In this document: positions 1 to 7,633 of the stretch, one piece after another
Position numbering within the stretch: position 1 is the first letter of the stretch
Layout of the letters: the number at the start of each line of letters is the position of its first letter
DNA from: Streptomyces poonensis
GTDB lineage: Bacteria > Actinomycetota > Actinomycetes > Streptomycetales > Streptomycetaceae
NCBI RefSeq assembly: GCF_014650915.1
Contig: NZ_BMVW01000014.1
Span: 176,638-240,637 of the forward strand
Direction of reading: 5' to 3'
Length of the DNA stretch: 64,000 nt
Notes under the pieces: generated by a model
The model's input: the letters and a program-made list of their open reading frames with translations, nothing else
Databases searched by the model: none
What the model was told of the DNA's origin: nothing
Position numbers and translations under genes: made by a program

Positions 1-1
1 C

Positions 2-1059
2 TGCCGCGAAGGCCCCGTCGCCGTCCCGGTGTTCGGCCGCTACGGCTCCGACGCCCTGCTCGTCACCCGGAAGGGCGTCCGCCGCCTGCCGCTGCCCGGG
101 TTCACCTTCGACGCCGTCCGGCGCCTCGGCCGGGATCTGCTCGGCGGTGCCGAACTGGCGCTGGACCACACGGTCACCCCGGCCCGCCGCAGCCTGGGCG
201 AGTACTCCCTGCGCACGGGGCTGGCTCTTCTCTGGGACACCGTCGTGGGGCCCGTGCTCGACGCCCTGCGGGACGACCTCGGCGGTCCGCGGGAAGGTGC
301 CGCTCCACCGCGCATGTGATGGTGTCCCACCGGTCCGCTGAGCCACTTCCCGCTGCACATGGCCGAACGCCGGGAGGAGGGCAGTGCCTTCTCCCTCGTG
401 GTGTCGTCCTACACCCCCACCGTCCACGCCCTCGGCCGTCTCCGGCCCTGGCGACCCGGCCCGGACAGCCGTCCCCTGGTGGTCACCCTGCCGGGGTCAC
501 CCTGCCGCGGACTCCCGGCGCGCCGGACCTGCCGGCCGCCGACGAGGAGGCGGCCCTGCTCACCGGCTCCTTCCCCCGCGCCCGCCTGCTGCACGGCCCG
601 GCAGCCACCAGGGAACACCTGATGACGGCCCTCCCGGACCACGACATCGTCCATGTGGCCTGCCACGCCGGACACGACGCCGGCCGCCATCACGAGGGCC
701 ACCTCGTCCTGCACGACGGTCGGCTCCACATCGGTGACATCGCGGCCGCCCGCACCGACCGGGCCGGACTGGCGTTCCTGTCCGCCTGCGGCACCGCTCG
801 GAACCGCCTCGACCTGCCGGACGAGTCCGTCAACCTCCTGTCGGCCTTCCAGCTCGCCGGTTTCAGTCATCTGGTGGGCAGCCTCTGGCAGGTGACCGAT
901 CAGGCCAACACCCGCCTGGTGTCGGCCTTCTACGACCACCTGACGACGCATCAGCAGGCAACCGTCGCCGATTCCCTCCACCACGCCATGTCCCGGTTGC
1001 GCGAGCGAGAGCCCGAACGGCCGTCACTCTGGACGTCCCACCTGCACATCGGCCCGTAG
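2..1059 (+). pseudogene. CHAT-domain protein, broken, 5' part outside window
   Basis: This is the C-terminal CHAT (caspase HetF-associated TPR) domain, a protease-like domain usually placed after TPR repeats. The reading frame enters from the left edge. Recognisable CHAT signatures are WCPTGPLSHFPLH, VSSYTPT, the HVACHAG block holding the catalytic-type His, and FLSACGT with the Cys equivalent. Two lesions break it. A TGA at 317-319 stands where the family has Trp (RM-stop-WCPTG, usually RxWWCPTG). A 14-bp tandem duplication at 481-508 shifts the frame; removing one copy restores VVTLPRTPGAPDLPAADEEA. Both reading frames keep good family sequence to the end, so decay looks recent. No intact product is expected unless the stop is read through and the shift corrected. 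Confidence 0.8.
481..508 (+). repeat. 14-bp tandem duplication that frameshifts the CHAT gene
   Basis: GGTCACCCTGCCGG at 481-494 is followed directly by GGTCACCCTGCCGC at 495-508. Fourteen is not a multiple of three, and the frame changes exactly here. Deleting one copy rejoins the two halves of the CHAT domain. Confidence 0.85.
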
Positions 1060-1135
1060 CAGCAGAGGGCGCTCGAACCGGCGGACGCCGGGTGTGCTGT
1101 GGCTCCGCTCGGCGCGGGGTTCCGCACGGTCGGGC

Positions 1136-2164
1136 TCATGGGCGGATCGCAATCTTGATCGCCTGACGTGTGTCCATGGCCCGGTAGGCGGTGGCGACAT
1201 CCTCCAGGGACATCTCGGCCGAGACCACTGGTGACGCGTCCAGCTGCCCGGCGAGGGTTTCTGCGAGCAGGGGCTCCAGATAGCGGCGGGCCGGGGTGAC
1301 CCCGGCCCGCAGGGCGATGTTGTGGCGGAACAGCCGGTAGAGGTCGACGCGGTCCACGCCGTTGGGAACGCCGACGGAGCCGATGATGCCGCCGGGCCGG
1401 ACCAGCTCGGTCGCGAGGTCGAGCGCGGACTGGGTCCCTGCGCACTCCGCGACGCTGCGGACACCGCCCTTGGTCTCGTCCTGGATGAATCCAATGGTCG
1501 CGGGGTCGTCTGCGGCCAGGATGTCGGTCGCCCCCATGCGCCTGGCCAGGTCGCTGCGTTCAGGGTGGCGGCCGACGAGGAAGATACGTCCCGCTCGGGC
1601 GCGGCGGGCGGCGAGGGCGGCGCAGAGCCCGACGGCGCCGTCCCCGAGGACGACAACGGCCGACCCTGGCCGCACATCGGCCAGGACAGCGGCATGCGCC
1701 CCGGTCGCCATGACGTCCGTCAGCGGAAGCAGCCGGCGCAGGAGTTCGGCGTCCGCGTCCGTACGCACCGGGACGAGGGTGCCGTCGGCGAACGGCACAC
1801 GCACGGCCTCGGCCTGCCCACCGTCATGACGGCCGCCCCAGAAGCCGCCGTTGGGACACGAGGTGAACAGTCCGTCGCGGCATTGCCGGCAGGAACCGTC
1901 CGAGAAGGCGAACGGCGCGAGCACGAGATCGCGCGGCCGGATGCGGGTGACGTCCGCGCCGACCTCCTCGACGACCCCGATCCACTCGTGACCCATGCGG
2001 TCACCCGGCGTGAACGCCTCCTGACCTCGGAACGGCCACAGGTCGGATCCGCACACGGCGGCGAGGGAGACCCTCACCAGCGCGTCGCCCGGTTGCTCGA
2101 TCACCGGGTCGGGGACGTCGACGAGGCGGACGCGTCCGGCATCTTCCAGCACGGTAGCTCTCAT
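1136..2164 (-). CDS. zinc-dependent alcohol dehydrogenase (MDR family)
   Basis: Medium-chain dehydrogenase of 342 aa. It would oxidise an alcohol or reduce an aldehyde using NAD(P) and catalytic zinc; the substrate is not evident. The N-terminal GroES-like domain has the catalytic-zinc residues Cys38 and His59-Glu60 (GHEW). The structural-zinc lobe is partly present (CRQCRDGLFTSC, three Cys). The Rossmann domain has VVVLGDGAVGL near residue 170. The length is normal for the family. The ribosome site before the ATG is weak. It is divergent from an AsnC/Lrp-type regulator with about 90 bp between the starts, so control by that neighbour is likely (inference). The 3' end faces the CHAT pseudogene. 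Confidence 0.85.
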   Translation of the reverse strand: MRATVLEDAGRVRLVDVPDPVIEQPGDALVRVSLAAVCGSDLWPFRGQEAFTPGDRMGHEWIGVVEEVGADVTRIRPRDLVLAPFAFSDGSCRQCRDGLFTSCPNGGFWGGRHDGGQAEAVRVPFADGTLVPVRTDADAELLRRLLPLTDVMATGAHAAVLADVRPGSAVVVLGDGAVGLCAALAARRARAGRIFLVGRHPERSDLARRMGATDILAADDPATIGFIQDETKGGVRSVAECAGTQSALDLATELVRPGGIIGSVGVPNGVDRVDLYRLFRHNIALRAGVTPARRYLEPLLAETLAGQLDASPVVSAEMSLEDVATAYRAMDTRQAIKIAIRP

Positions 2165-2255
2165 GAGCGATCACGGTAGGCTGCCGCTGTCCGTCCGGCC
2201 ATGCCACTTCGACGGGATACCGCAGCTCCAGCCGTCAAACAGAAGGTGGTCTGGC

Positions 2256-2747
2256 GTGTCTGTCTCCCGATCGTCTGGTGTCGACGCCGTGGATCTCGCG
2301 CTCATACGCGAGCTCTCCCGCAACGCCCGTATCAGCCTCGCCGAGGTGGGCCGCCGTGTGAGCCTCAGCCGGCCGGCGGTCGCCGAGCGGATCCGGCGCC
2401 TGGAGGAGCACGGTGTGATCAAGGGCTATGGCGTCCATCTGGACCTCGATCGGCTGGGACTGAGCCTCCGGGCGCACGTCTCGCTGCGTCCCCGGCACGG
2501 TTCCTCCCGGAATCCGCAGGTCCTTCGCGACCGGCTTCTGGCTATCGGTCACGTCCTGTCGTGCGTCCACGTCACCGGGGCGAACTGCTACGAGCTGACG
2601 ATCGCGGTACGGGACGCGCACCACCTGGAGCAGGTCATCGAGCACCTCGCAGAGCTGGGGGACACCACTACCGGGGTGGTGCTCTCCGAATCCGTGCACC
2701 TGAGTGACGTGGACGTCGCCGCGTGGCTCCTGCAAGGAGACCACTGA
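2256..2747 (+). CDS. Lrp/AsnC-family transcriptional regulator
   Basis: DNA-binding regulator of 163 aa. The N-terminal helix-turn-helix is VDLALIRELSRNARISLAEV followed by GRRVSLSRPAVAERIRRLEE. A C-terminal RAM-type ligand domain (GANCYELTIAV) follows. I chose GTG 2256 because AGAAGGTGG lies just upstream and because residues before it have no family character; the open frame runs further upstream into the divergent gene's start. Family members bind amino acids or related effectors. The target is probably the divergent alcohol dehydrogenase and its own gene. The stop codon lies inside a long inverted repeat shared with the convergent LysR gene. Confidence 0.85.
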   Translation: MSVSRSSGVDAVDLALIRELSRNARISLAEVGRRVSLSRPAVAERIRRLEEHGVIKGYGVHLDLDRLGLSLRAHVSLRPRHGSSRNPQVLRDRLLAIGHVLSCVHVTGANCYELTIAVRDAHHLEQVIEHLAELGDTTTGVVLSESVHLSDVDVAAWLLQGDH

Positions 2748-2817
2748 TCTCTTCCGGCTGTCTCACGGGCACCGGCCTCGGACCGACCACCACCCGACAA
2801 CAGCCAGAAGAGATCAG
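2744..2817. terminator. bidirectional terminator-like inverted repeat
   Basis: Arms CTGATCTCTTC-C-GGCTGT (2744-2761) and ACAGCC-A-GAAGAGATCAG (2800-2817) pair over 17 bp with one mismatch, around a 38-nt loop. The repeat covers the stop codons of both convergent genes and could stop transcripts from either side. Confidence 0.6.
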
Positions 2818-3800
2818 TAGCCCACGTCGGCCCGTCGCGCATCTGGTTCGCTGGTGAGCACCGCGCCCGCGCGTGGACCCGGGCCGTCCTCTTCTCCGCG
2901 GGGCAGGGAGCCGTGCGCGTACGGGCGGACCGCGGCGTACAGAATGTCCCGCAGGCCGGGCAGGGTTTCGCGGTCCTCCCGCCAGACCAGGCGCAGGCTG
3001 AGGTCCGGCAGGGGAAGGCCGAGCCGGATCAGCGTGCCGGCCCGGAGACTGTCGGCGACCGCGAAGTGCGGCAGCAGCGAAATCCCGAGACCGTGCTCGG
3101 CCCAGGCCCGCATCACCGTCACCCCGCCGGCCCGGACCCGCTCGGGGCCGGCGCCGAGGATCCGGTCGCCGGCCATCCAGAAGGAGCATTCCGGAACGTT
3201 GACCAGGAGCCGCTCGCGGTCGAGGTCGGCTGGGGACAGCTCGGCCCGGCCGGCCAGTGGGTGCGTCGGGGCGGCGACCAGCGCGAGCGGGACCGGGTCG
3301 AGATCGACGAAGGTCAGCGGTTCGGCCGGGGTGGGGAAGCCGAGGCCGCCCACGTCCTCGCCGGCGTCCAGCAGCAGGGCCGCGTCGAGCCGCCCCGCGA
3401 TGACATCGGTGAACAGCCCTTGGCGGGCACGGTCGGAGCGCACATCGACGTCGATGTCGGGCCGCCGCTCGGCCAGCCGGGTCAGGACGACAGGAACGTG
3501 GGAGCCGGCGAGGGTCTCCAGCGCGCCGAGCCGCAGCCTCAAGCGCTCGGTCCGGACGTCGCGGACGGCCTGCTCGGCGGTGTCGAGCAGGGAGCGTGCC
3601 CAGCGGCGCAGCCGTTGCCCGGCGGACGTCGGCACCATCCCCTTGGAACTACGCACGAACAGGGCCACGCCGAGCGCGGTTTCCAGGGCCCGGATCTGCT
3701 GCGAGACAGATGAAGGGGCGAGGTTGAGGGCGACGGCGGCGTCGGTCACGGTCCGGTGCTCGGCGACGGCTTCGAACACCTTGAGTTGGCGCAGCTCCAT
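2814..3800 (-). CDS. LysR-family transcriptional regulator
   Basis: Regulator of 328 aa. It has the usual N-terminal winged helix (MELRQLKVFEAVAEHRTVTD, then LNLAPSSVSQQIRALETALG) and a periplasmic-binding-like effector domain from about residue 90. The ATG at 3800 gives the normal MELRQL start; the open frame extends about 54 codons upstream but without family sequence. It is divergent from an MFS exporter gene 137 bp away, the standard arrangement for a LysR protein controlling its neighbour and itself. The effector is unknown. The C-terminal 30 residues are extra and low in complexity. Confidence 0.87.
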   Translation of the reverse strand: MELRQLKVFEAVAEHRTVTDAAVALNLAPSSVSQQIRALETALGVALFVRSSKGMVPTSAGQRLRRWARSLLDTAEQAVRDVRTERLRLRLGALETLAGSHVPVVLTRLAERRPDIDVDVRSDRARQGLFTDVIAGRLDAALLLDAGEDVGGLGFPTPAEPLTFVDLDPVPLALVAAPTHPLAGRAELSPADLDRERLLVNVPECSFWMAGDRILGAGPERVRAGGVTVMRAWAEHGLGISLLPHFAVADSLRAGTLIRLGLPLPDLSLRLVWREDRETLPGLRDILYAAVRPYAHGSLPRGEEDGPGPRAGAVLTSEPDARRADVGY

Positions 3801-3937
3801 GTGACGGCAGAACACATCCGAGCGTTCGAAAATTCCGAACGGGACGTGCGAATGCGCCGGTGGAGCCCCGGATCCGCAGCGACCACAGTGGACCGCGTCT
3901 CTCCCGCATCTCCCATCGCTCAGGAGGCTGTTCAGCC

Positions 3938-5308
3938 ATGACTCATGTGAAGCCGACCGCATCCGCGATCCCTCCCGCGGCGAGGAGACGGCGTGCCGGC
4001 ACGCTGACGGGCATTTCGCTGGGCTACTTCATGGTGCTGCTCGATACCACGGTGCTGTCGGTCGCCGAGCCCGATCTGGCATCGTCCCTGGGCACCTCGA
4101 TGGCCGGACTGCAGTGGGCGATCACCGGCTACACCGTGGCGTTCGCGGCGCTGCTGCTGTCGGCGGGAGCAGCGGCCGACCGGTTCGGCGCGGAGCGGCT
4201 CTTCCGGTCCGGCATCGCGGTGTTCGGTCTGGCGTCCCTGCTCAGCTCCGTGGCCCCCGGCCTGTGGGCCTTGCTTCTTCTGCGGGCGATATCGGGGGCC
4301 GCCGCCGCGGCGTGCGTGCCCGCCTCCATGGCGATGATCGCCCGTCTGTACCCGGAGCCGGCCGCCCGAGCGCGCGCGGTCTCGGTGTGGGCCGCGATCA
4401 GCGGCGCGGCCGTCGCGGCCGGTCCGATCGCCGGAGGCGCCCTGGTCGGGGCAGCCGGATGGCGAGCGGTGTTCCTGATCAACGTGCCTCTCGGAGCGGT
4501 GGTGCTGGCCCTCACCTGGACCCGCTCGGTGGCCTGTCCGCGCAGCGGCCACCGCGTCGACTGGCCGGCCCAGCTGGCCGCCGCAGTGGTGCTGGCGCTC
4601 CTCACGGACGCGCTGATCGCCGCCGGAGCCGGGGCCTGGGGCCACGCGGTCTGTTCGTCGGCGGGACTCGTGGTCTCACTGTTGGCATTCTCCGTACTCG
4701 AAAGCAGAAGCCAGGCGCCGGTCGTGAACCGGGCCCTGCTGCGGTCGAAGCAAGTACGTGCCGGCCTGCTGGCCGCCGCAGCTGCCGGCTTCGCGCTGGC
4801 CGGCGCACTGTTCGTGCTGCCCCTGCTGCTGCAGCAACAGCGGCACCTGAGTCCGCTGGAAACCGGGCTCGCGTTCCTGCCGCTCACCGTCCCCTTCGCC
4901 GCCAACCCGCCACTGACCGGCAGGATCGTGGCTCGCACAGGCCCCCGGCGCCCCATCCTGGCCGGCCTCGCTCTCCTGACCGCGGGCGGCGCGGTCCTCG
5001 CCTGCACGGTCTTCGCCGACGGCGCCTGTCACTGGCTGGCGCTGGGCCTGGTGCTCACCGGCTTCGGTGTCTCCTACGTTCTGCCGGCCCTCGTCGCGGC
5101 CGTCATCAGCGCCGCACCGGAAGGCACCGCCGGCGCGGCCGGTGGTCTGCTCAACGCTGTGCGCCAGGTCGGCGCCACCCTCGGCGTCGCGCTCATGGGC
5201 GCCGCCGCAGCCGCGGACACCGGGTGGTCCCTGCTGCTGTCGGCTGGAGCCTGTGCCCTCGCCGGGCTCGTCTTCGCGCTGACACACCCCACCGCCGCGC
5301 CCCGGTGA
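3938..5308 (+). CDS. MFS multidrug exporter, DHA2 (EmrB/QacA)-like
   Basis: Integral membrane protein of 456 aa, about 14 hydrophobic segments, a proton-driven drug or metabolite exporter by family. Early family sequence GYFMVLLDTTVLSVAEPDL is in the first membrane helix (motif D1-like). Motif A appears as AADRFGAERLFR, and a motif-C-like region has GPIAGGALVGAAGWRAVF. I chose ATG 3938 because CAGGAGG is 10 nt upstream. The divergent LysR gene probably controls it. The substrate cannot be read from sequence. Confidence 0.87.
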   Translation: MTHVKPTASAIPPAARRRRAGTLTGISLGYFMVLLDTTVLSVAEPDLASSLGTSMAGLQWAITGYTVAFAALLLSAGAAADRFGAERLFRSGIAVFGLASLLSSVAPGLWALLLLRAISGAAAAACVPASMAMIARLYPEPAARARAVSVWAAISGAAVAAGPIAGGALVGAAGWRAVFLINVPLGAVVLALTWTRSVACPRSGHRVDWPAQLAAAVVLALLTDALIAAGAGAWGHAVCSSAGLVVSLLAFSVLESRSQAPVVNRALLRSKQVRAGLLAAAAAGFALAGALFVLPLLLQQQRHLSPLETGLAFLPLTVPFAANPPLTGRIVARTGPRRPILAGLALLTAGGAVLACTVFADGACHWLALGLVLTGFGVSYVLPALVAAVISAAPEGTAGAAGGLLNAVRQVGATLGVALMGAAAAADTGWSLLLSAGACALAGLVFALTHPTAAPR

Positions 5309-5410
5309 GAAAAGACCCGTGGCCAAGCACCGAACCGGCGCAGCCCCGCCACCAGTTGGTGCGAGCCATGACGTTGTCGACACCGCCCGCCCTCGCTCAT
5401 CCTTGACGCC

Positions 5411-5463
5411 CTCTAGGACGCTTGTCCTAGAGTAGCGCCCACGACTAGGACGCCTGTCCTAGT
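5411..5463. promoter_or_regulatory. two tandem TetR-type operators
   Basis: Two near-identical palindromes lie before the TetR gene: CTCTAGGAC-GCTT-GTCCTAGAG (5411-5432) and ACTAGGAC-GCCT-GTCCTAGT (5444-5463). Their centres are 32 bp apart, about three helical turns. This fits cooperative binding of two dimers on one DNA face and autoregulation of the gene starting at 5495. Confidence 0.75.
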
Positions 5464-5494
5464 ACTGACTGGATGAGGACTGTGAGGTCGTGCG

Positions 5495-6091
5495 GTGGCC
5501 GGGAGCACAAGTACGCGGGCACAGATCGTCGATGCTGCGAACCGGCTCTTCTACGAGCACGGTTTCGAGCACACGTCGTTCGCGGCGATCGCCGAGGCGG
5601 TGGGCATCTCGCGGGGCAACTTCTACCACCACTTCAAGACCAAGGACGAGATCCTCATCGGGGTCATCGAGGCCCGGCTCCACAGTACGCGCGCGATGCT
5701 CGCGGAGTGGGAACGGGACGAGCCGGGCCCCGCTGAGCGGGTGCGACGGTTCGTGGAGATCGTCATCACCAACGGTGCGGACATTGAGAACTACGGCTGT
5801 CCGGTCGGAACCCTCACGAACGAACTCGCCAAACTCGATCACCCCGCGCGCTCCCAGGCTGTCGCCGTCTTCGAGCTGTTCCGGACGTGGCTTCGGGAAC
5901 AGTTCGAGGCGCTCGGGTTCACGGTAGAAGCCGACGATCTCGCGATGCACGTCCTGGCCTTCAGTCAAGGCATCGCCACCTTGTCCAACGCCTTCCACGA
6001 CGGCGAGTTCGTGCAGCGGGAGGTCGACCGCCTCCATGGCTGGCTCGACGAGCGCCTCGCAGATCATGCGTCACCGCGCTCCCGTCGCTGA
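5495..6091 (+). CDS. TetR-family repressor
   Basis: Repressor of 198 aa. The N-terminal HTH is TRAQIVDAANRLFYEHGFEH, then SFAAIAEAVGISRGNFYHHF. The C-terminal region (IENYGCPVGTLTNELAK) resembles the TetR_C domain of the YxaF/LfrA type, which often senses aromatic or quinone-like compounds. The GTG start lies about 30 nt downstream of the second palindrome, so binding there would block its own transcription. A YciI-like gene follows 38 bp downstream and is probably co-transcribed and co-regulated. Confidence 0.85.
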   Translation: MAGSTSTRAQIVDAANRLFYEHGFEHTSFAAIAEAVGISRGNFYHHFKTKDEILIGVIEARLHSTRAMLAEWERDEPGPAERVRRFVEIVITNGADIENYGCPVGTLTNELAKLDHPARSQAVAVFELFRTWLREQFEALGFTVEADDLAMHVLAFSQGIATLSNAFHDGEFVQREVDRLHGWLDERLADHASPRSRR

Positions 6092-6129
6092 GCCGACCGA
6101 CCACACCACCAGCAAACGAAGGAGAACCA

Positions 6130-6426
6130 GTGTTCGTCGTCCTGCTCCGCTTCGGGGCCAACAGAAGCCAGGCTCCGGATTACATGGCGGGCCATCAGGA
6201 ATGGATCCAGCAAGGCATGAGTGACGGGGTCTTCCTGCTGGTCGGAGGCGTTCAGCCGGGTCAGGGCGGTGCCGTGCTGGCCCATGACACGACCCTGGAC
6301 GACCTGCGGCAACGCGTTGCGGCGGACCCGTTCGTCGCCCACGAGGTCGTCTCGGCCGAGATCATCGAGATCGCTCCGAACCTCACCGATCCGCGGCTCG
6401 CGTTCCTGACGGGGTCGAACCCATGA
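6130..6426 (+). CDS. YciI-family protein
   Basis: Small protein of 98 aa with the dimeric alpha/beta-barrel pattern of YciI-like enzymes: FVVLLRFG strand, then DYMAGHQEWIQQGMSDGVFL and LDDLRQRVAADPFVAHEVVSAEIIEI. The last segment is the typical 'xDPFxxxxVxxxxxI' YciI signature. Members act as small lyases or dehydrochlorinases, but most are uncharacterised. GTG 6130 follows AAGGAG at 6119-6124. It sits downstream of the TetR gene and shares its operators. Confidence 0.78.
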   Translation: MFVVLLRFGANRSQAPDYMAGHQEWIQQGMSDGVFLLVGGVQPGQGGAVLAHDTTLDDLRQRVAADPFVAHEVVSAEIIEIAPNLTDPRLAFLTGSNP

Positions 6427-6860
6427 CCGTCCGTCTCGCACGCCCCGGCGGCGCCGTACGCCGCCGGGGCGGTACGGTCCCGGCGCCTTGAGCTGCACCC
6501 ACCAATCGCTCCGCGTTGCATTGGCGCACCTCCAGGTGACAGATGTATGGCGTGCTGGGCGAGTGCGTGAGCCGCAGGCGTGGTGCCGGCGGCAGCGGCG
6601 TAGGCGTTCCCCTCTCTGTGCGGCGCGGAACACCCCGATCACGTAGGCGGCGAAGGCGCGGGAGGCCGTGACCGTGACCCGGGCGGCAGAACACGGCGTG
6701 TCGTGGAGTGTCGACGAGGAGTGCCTTGAGCGCGGCACCGACGCGCCCCCCGGGGCGGGGCGCCGGCTCGGAACCGCTCACGCCTATTGACGGATTGACG
6801 CGCGCCGGCCGTGGGCAAGGAACCCGGCAGTACGTGACATGAGCACGCCAACCCCCCACG
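6427..6860. other. intergenic stretch, no confident gene
   Basis: Several open frames exist but none has recognisable family sequence or a good ribosome site. A plus-strand frame around 6650-6787 has coding-like codon use and could be a decayed fragment. In many Streptomyces a LysR gene lies divergent from snapalysin; none is visible here. The right part must hold the snapalysin promoter. Confidence 0.4.
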
Positions 6861-6871
6861 GGAGGTCGACC

Positions 6872-7435
6872 ATGTACGCACGCGCATTAGCCCATGGCCT
6901 CACCGCCGCCCTCACGGTGGCTCTCACCCTGGCCGGCGGCCAGACGTACGCAGCACCGACAGGCTCCGGCGCGCAGTCCCTCGCAGCCCGCGTCGTCACC
7001 TACGACGCCAGTGCCTCGGCGGAGTTCAGGGCCGCCGTCGACCAAGGTGCGGCGATCTGGAACGCCAGCGTGGACAGCGTCGAACTGCGTCCGGCCGCTG
7101 CCGGTCAACGCGCCAACATCCGGATCCTGGCCGACAACGGCTGGCCCCGGGCCCTGACCACCTCACTCGGCAACGGAACTGTCTACATCGGACGGCAGGC
7201 CGTCAACCAGGGCTACGACACGGTCCGTATCTCAGCGCACGAACTCGGCCACATCCTGGGCCTGCCGGACCGCAAGCCCGGCCCCTGCACGAGCCTGATG
7301 TCGGGTTCCAGCGCCGGCGTCTCGTGCAAGAACCCGTATCCGAACACGGCGGAGAAGGCGGAGGTCGAGAGCAACTTCGGCGCCGCGTTCGCCCGCCTGG
7401 CGGAGGCCCCGCGCAACGTGGTGACCGTGGACTGA
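6872..7435 (+). CDS. snpA: snapalysin, secreted zinc metalloprotease
   Basis: Secreted neutral protease of 187 aa. A signal peptide occupies roughly residues 1-29 (basic start, hydrophobic core TAALTVALTLAGG, then AAP). The mature part carries the extended zinc motif HELGHILGLPD, in which two His and the Asp bind zinc and the Glu is the base; this Asp third ligand marks the snapalysin family (M7). Two Cys (GPCTSLMSG, VSCKNPYP) fit the family disulfide. ATG 6872 follows GGAGGT at 6861-6866. Codon 6 is TTA (6887-6889), so translation should need the bldA tRNA and so be tied to development. A terminator follows. Confidence 0.9.
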   Translation: MYARALAHGLTAALTVALTLAGGQTYAAPTGSGAQSLAARVVTYDASASAEFRAAVDQGAAIWNASVDSVELRPAAAGQRANIRILADNGWPRALTTSLGNGTVYIGRQAVNQGYDTVRISAHELGHILGLPDRKPGPCTSLMSGSSAGVSCKNPYPNTAEKAEVESNFGAAFARLAEAPRNVVTVD

Positions 7436-7444
7436 CCCACGGAC

Positions 7445-7473
7445 GTGTGCGGGGGCGGTCCGTCCCCGCACAC
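7445..7473. terminator. terminator hairpin between convergent genes
   Basis: GTGTGCGGGG (7445-7454) pairs with CCCCGCACAC (7464-7473) around a 9-nt loop, directly after the snapalysin stop. It lies about 160 bp from the end of the convergent P450 gene. Confidence 0.65.
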
Positions 7474-7633
7474 ACCGGTCGTCCTCCGCCACTCCCCGCG
7501 CGGGGTGAAACGCTCCGGTGGGCGCTCCTCGAACTCGACTCCCGAACTCGACCGGCGCAGTGAGAGGGGAGGCCGGGGCATCACGGGCGGCCTGTCCCGT
7601 CCGTCCGGGGACCGATCCAGGCCGTCCTCCCGG

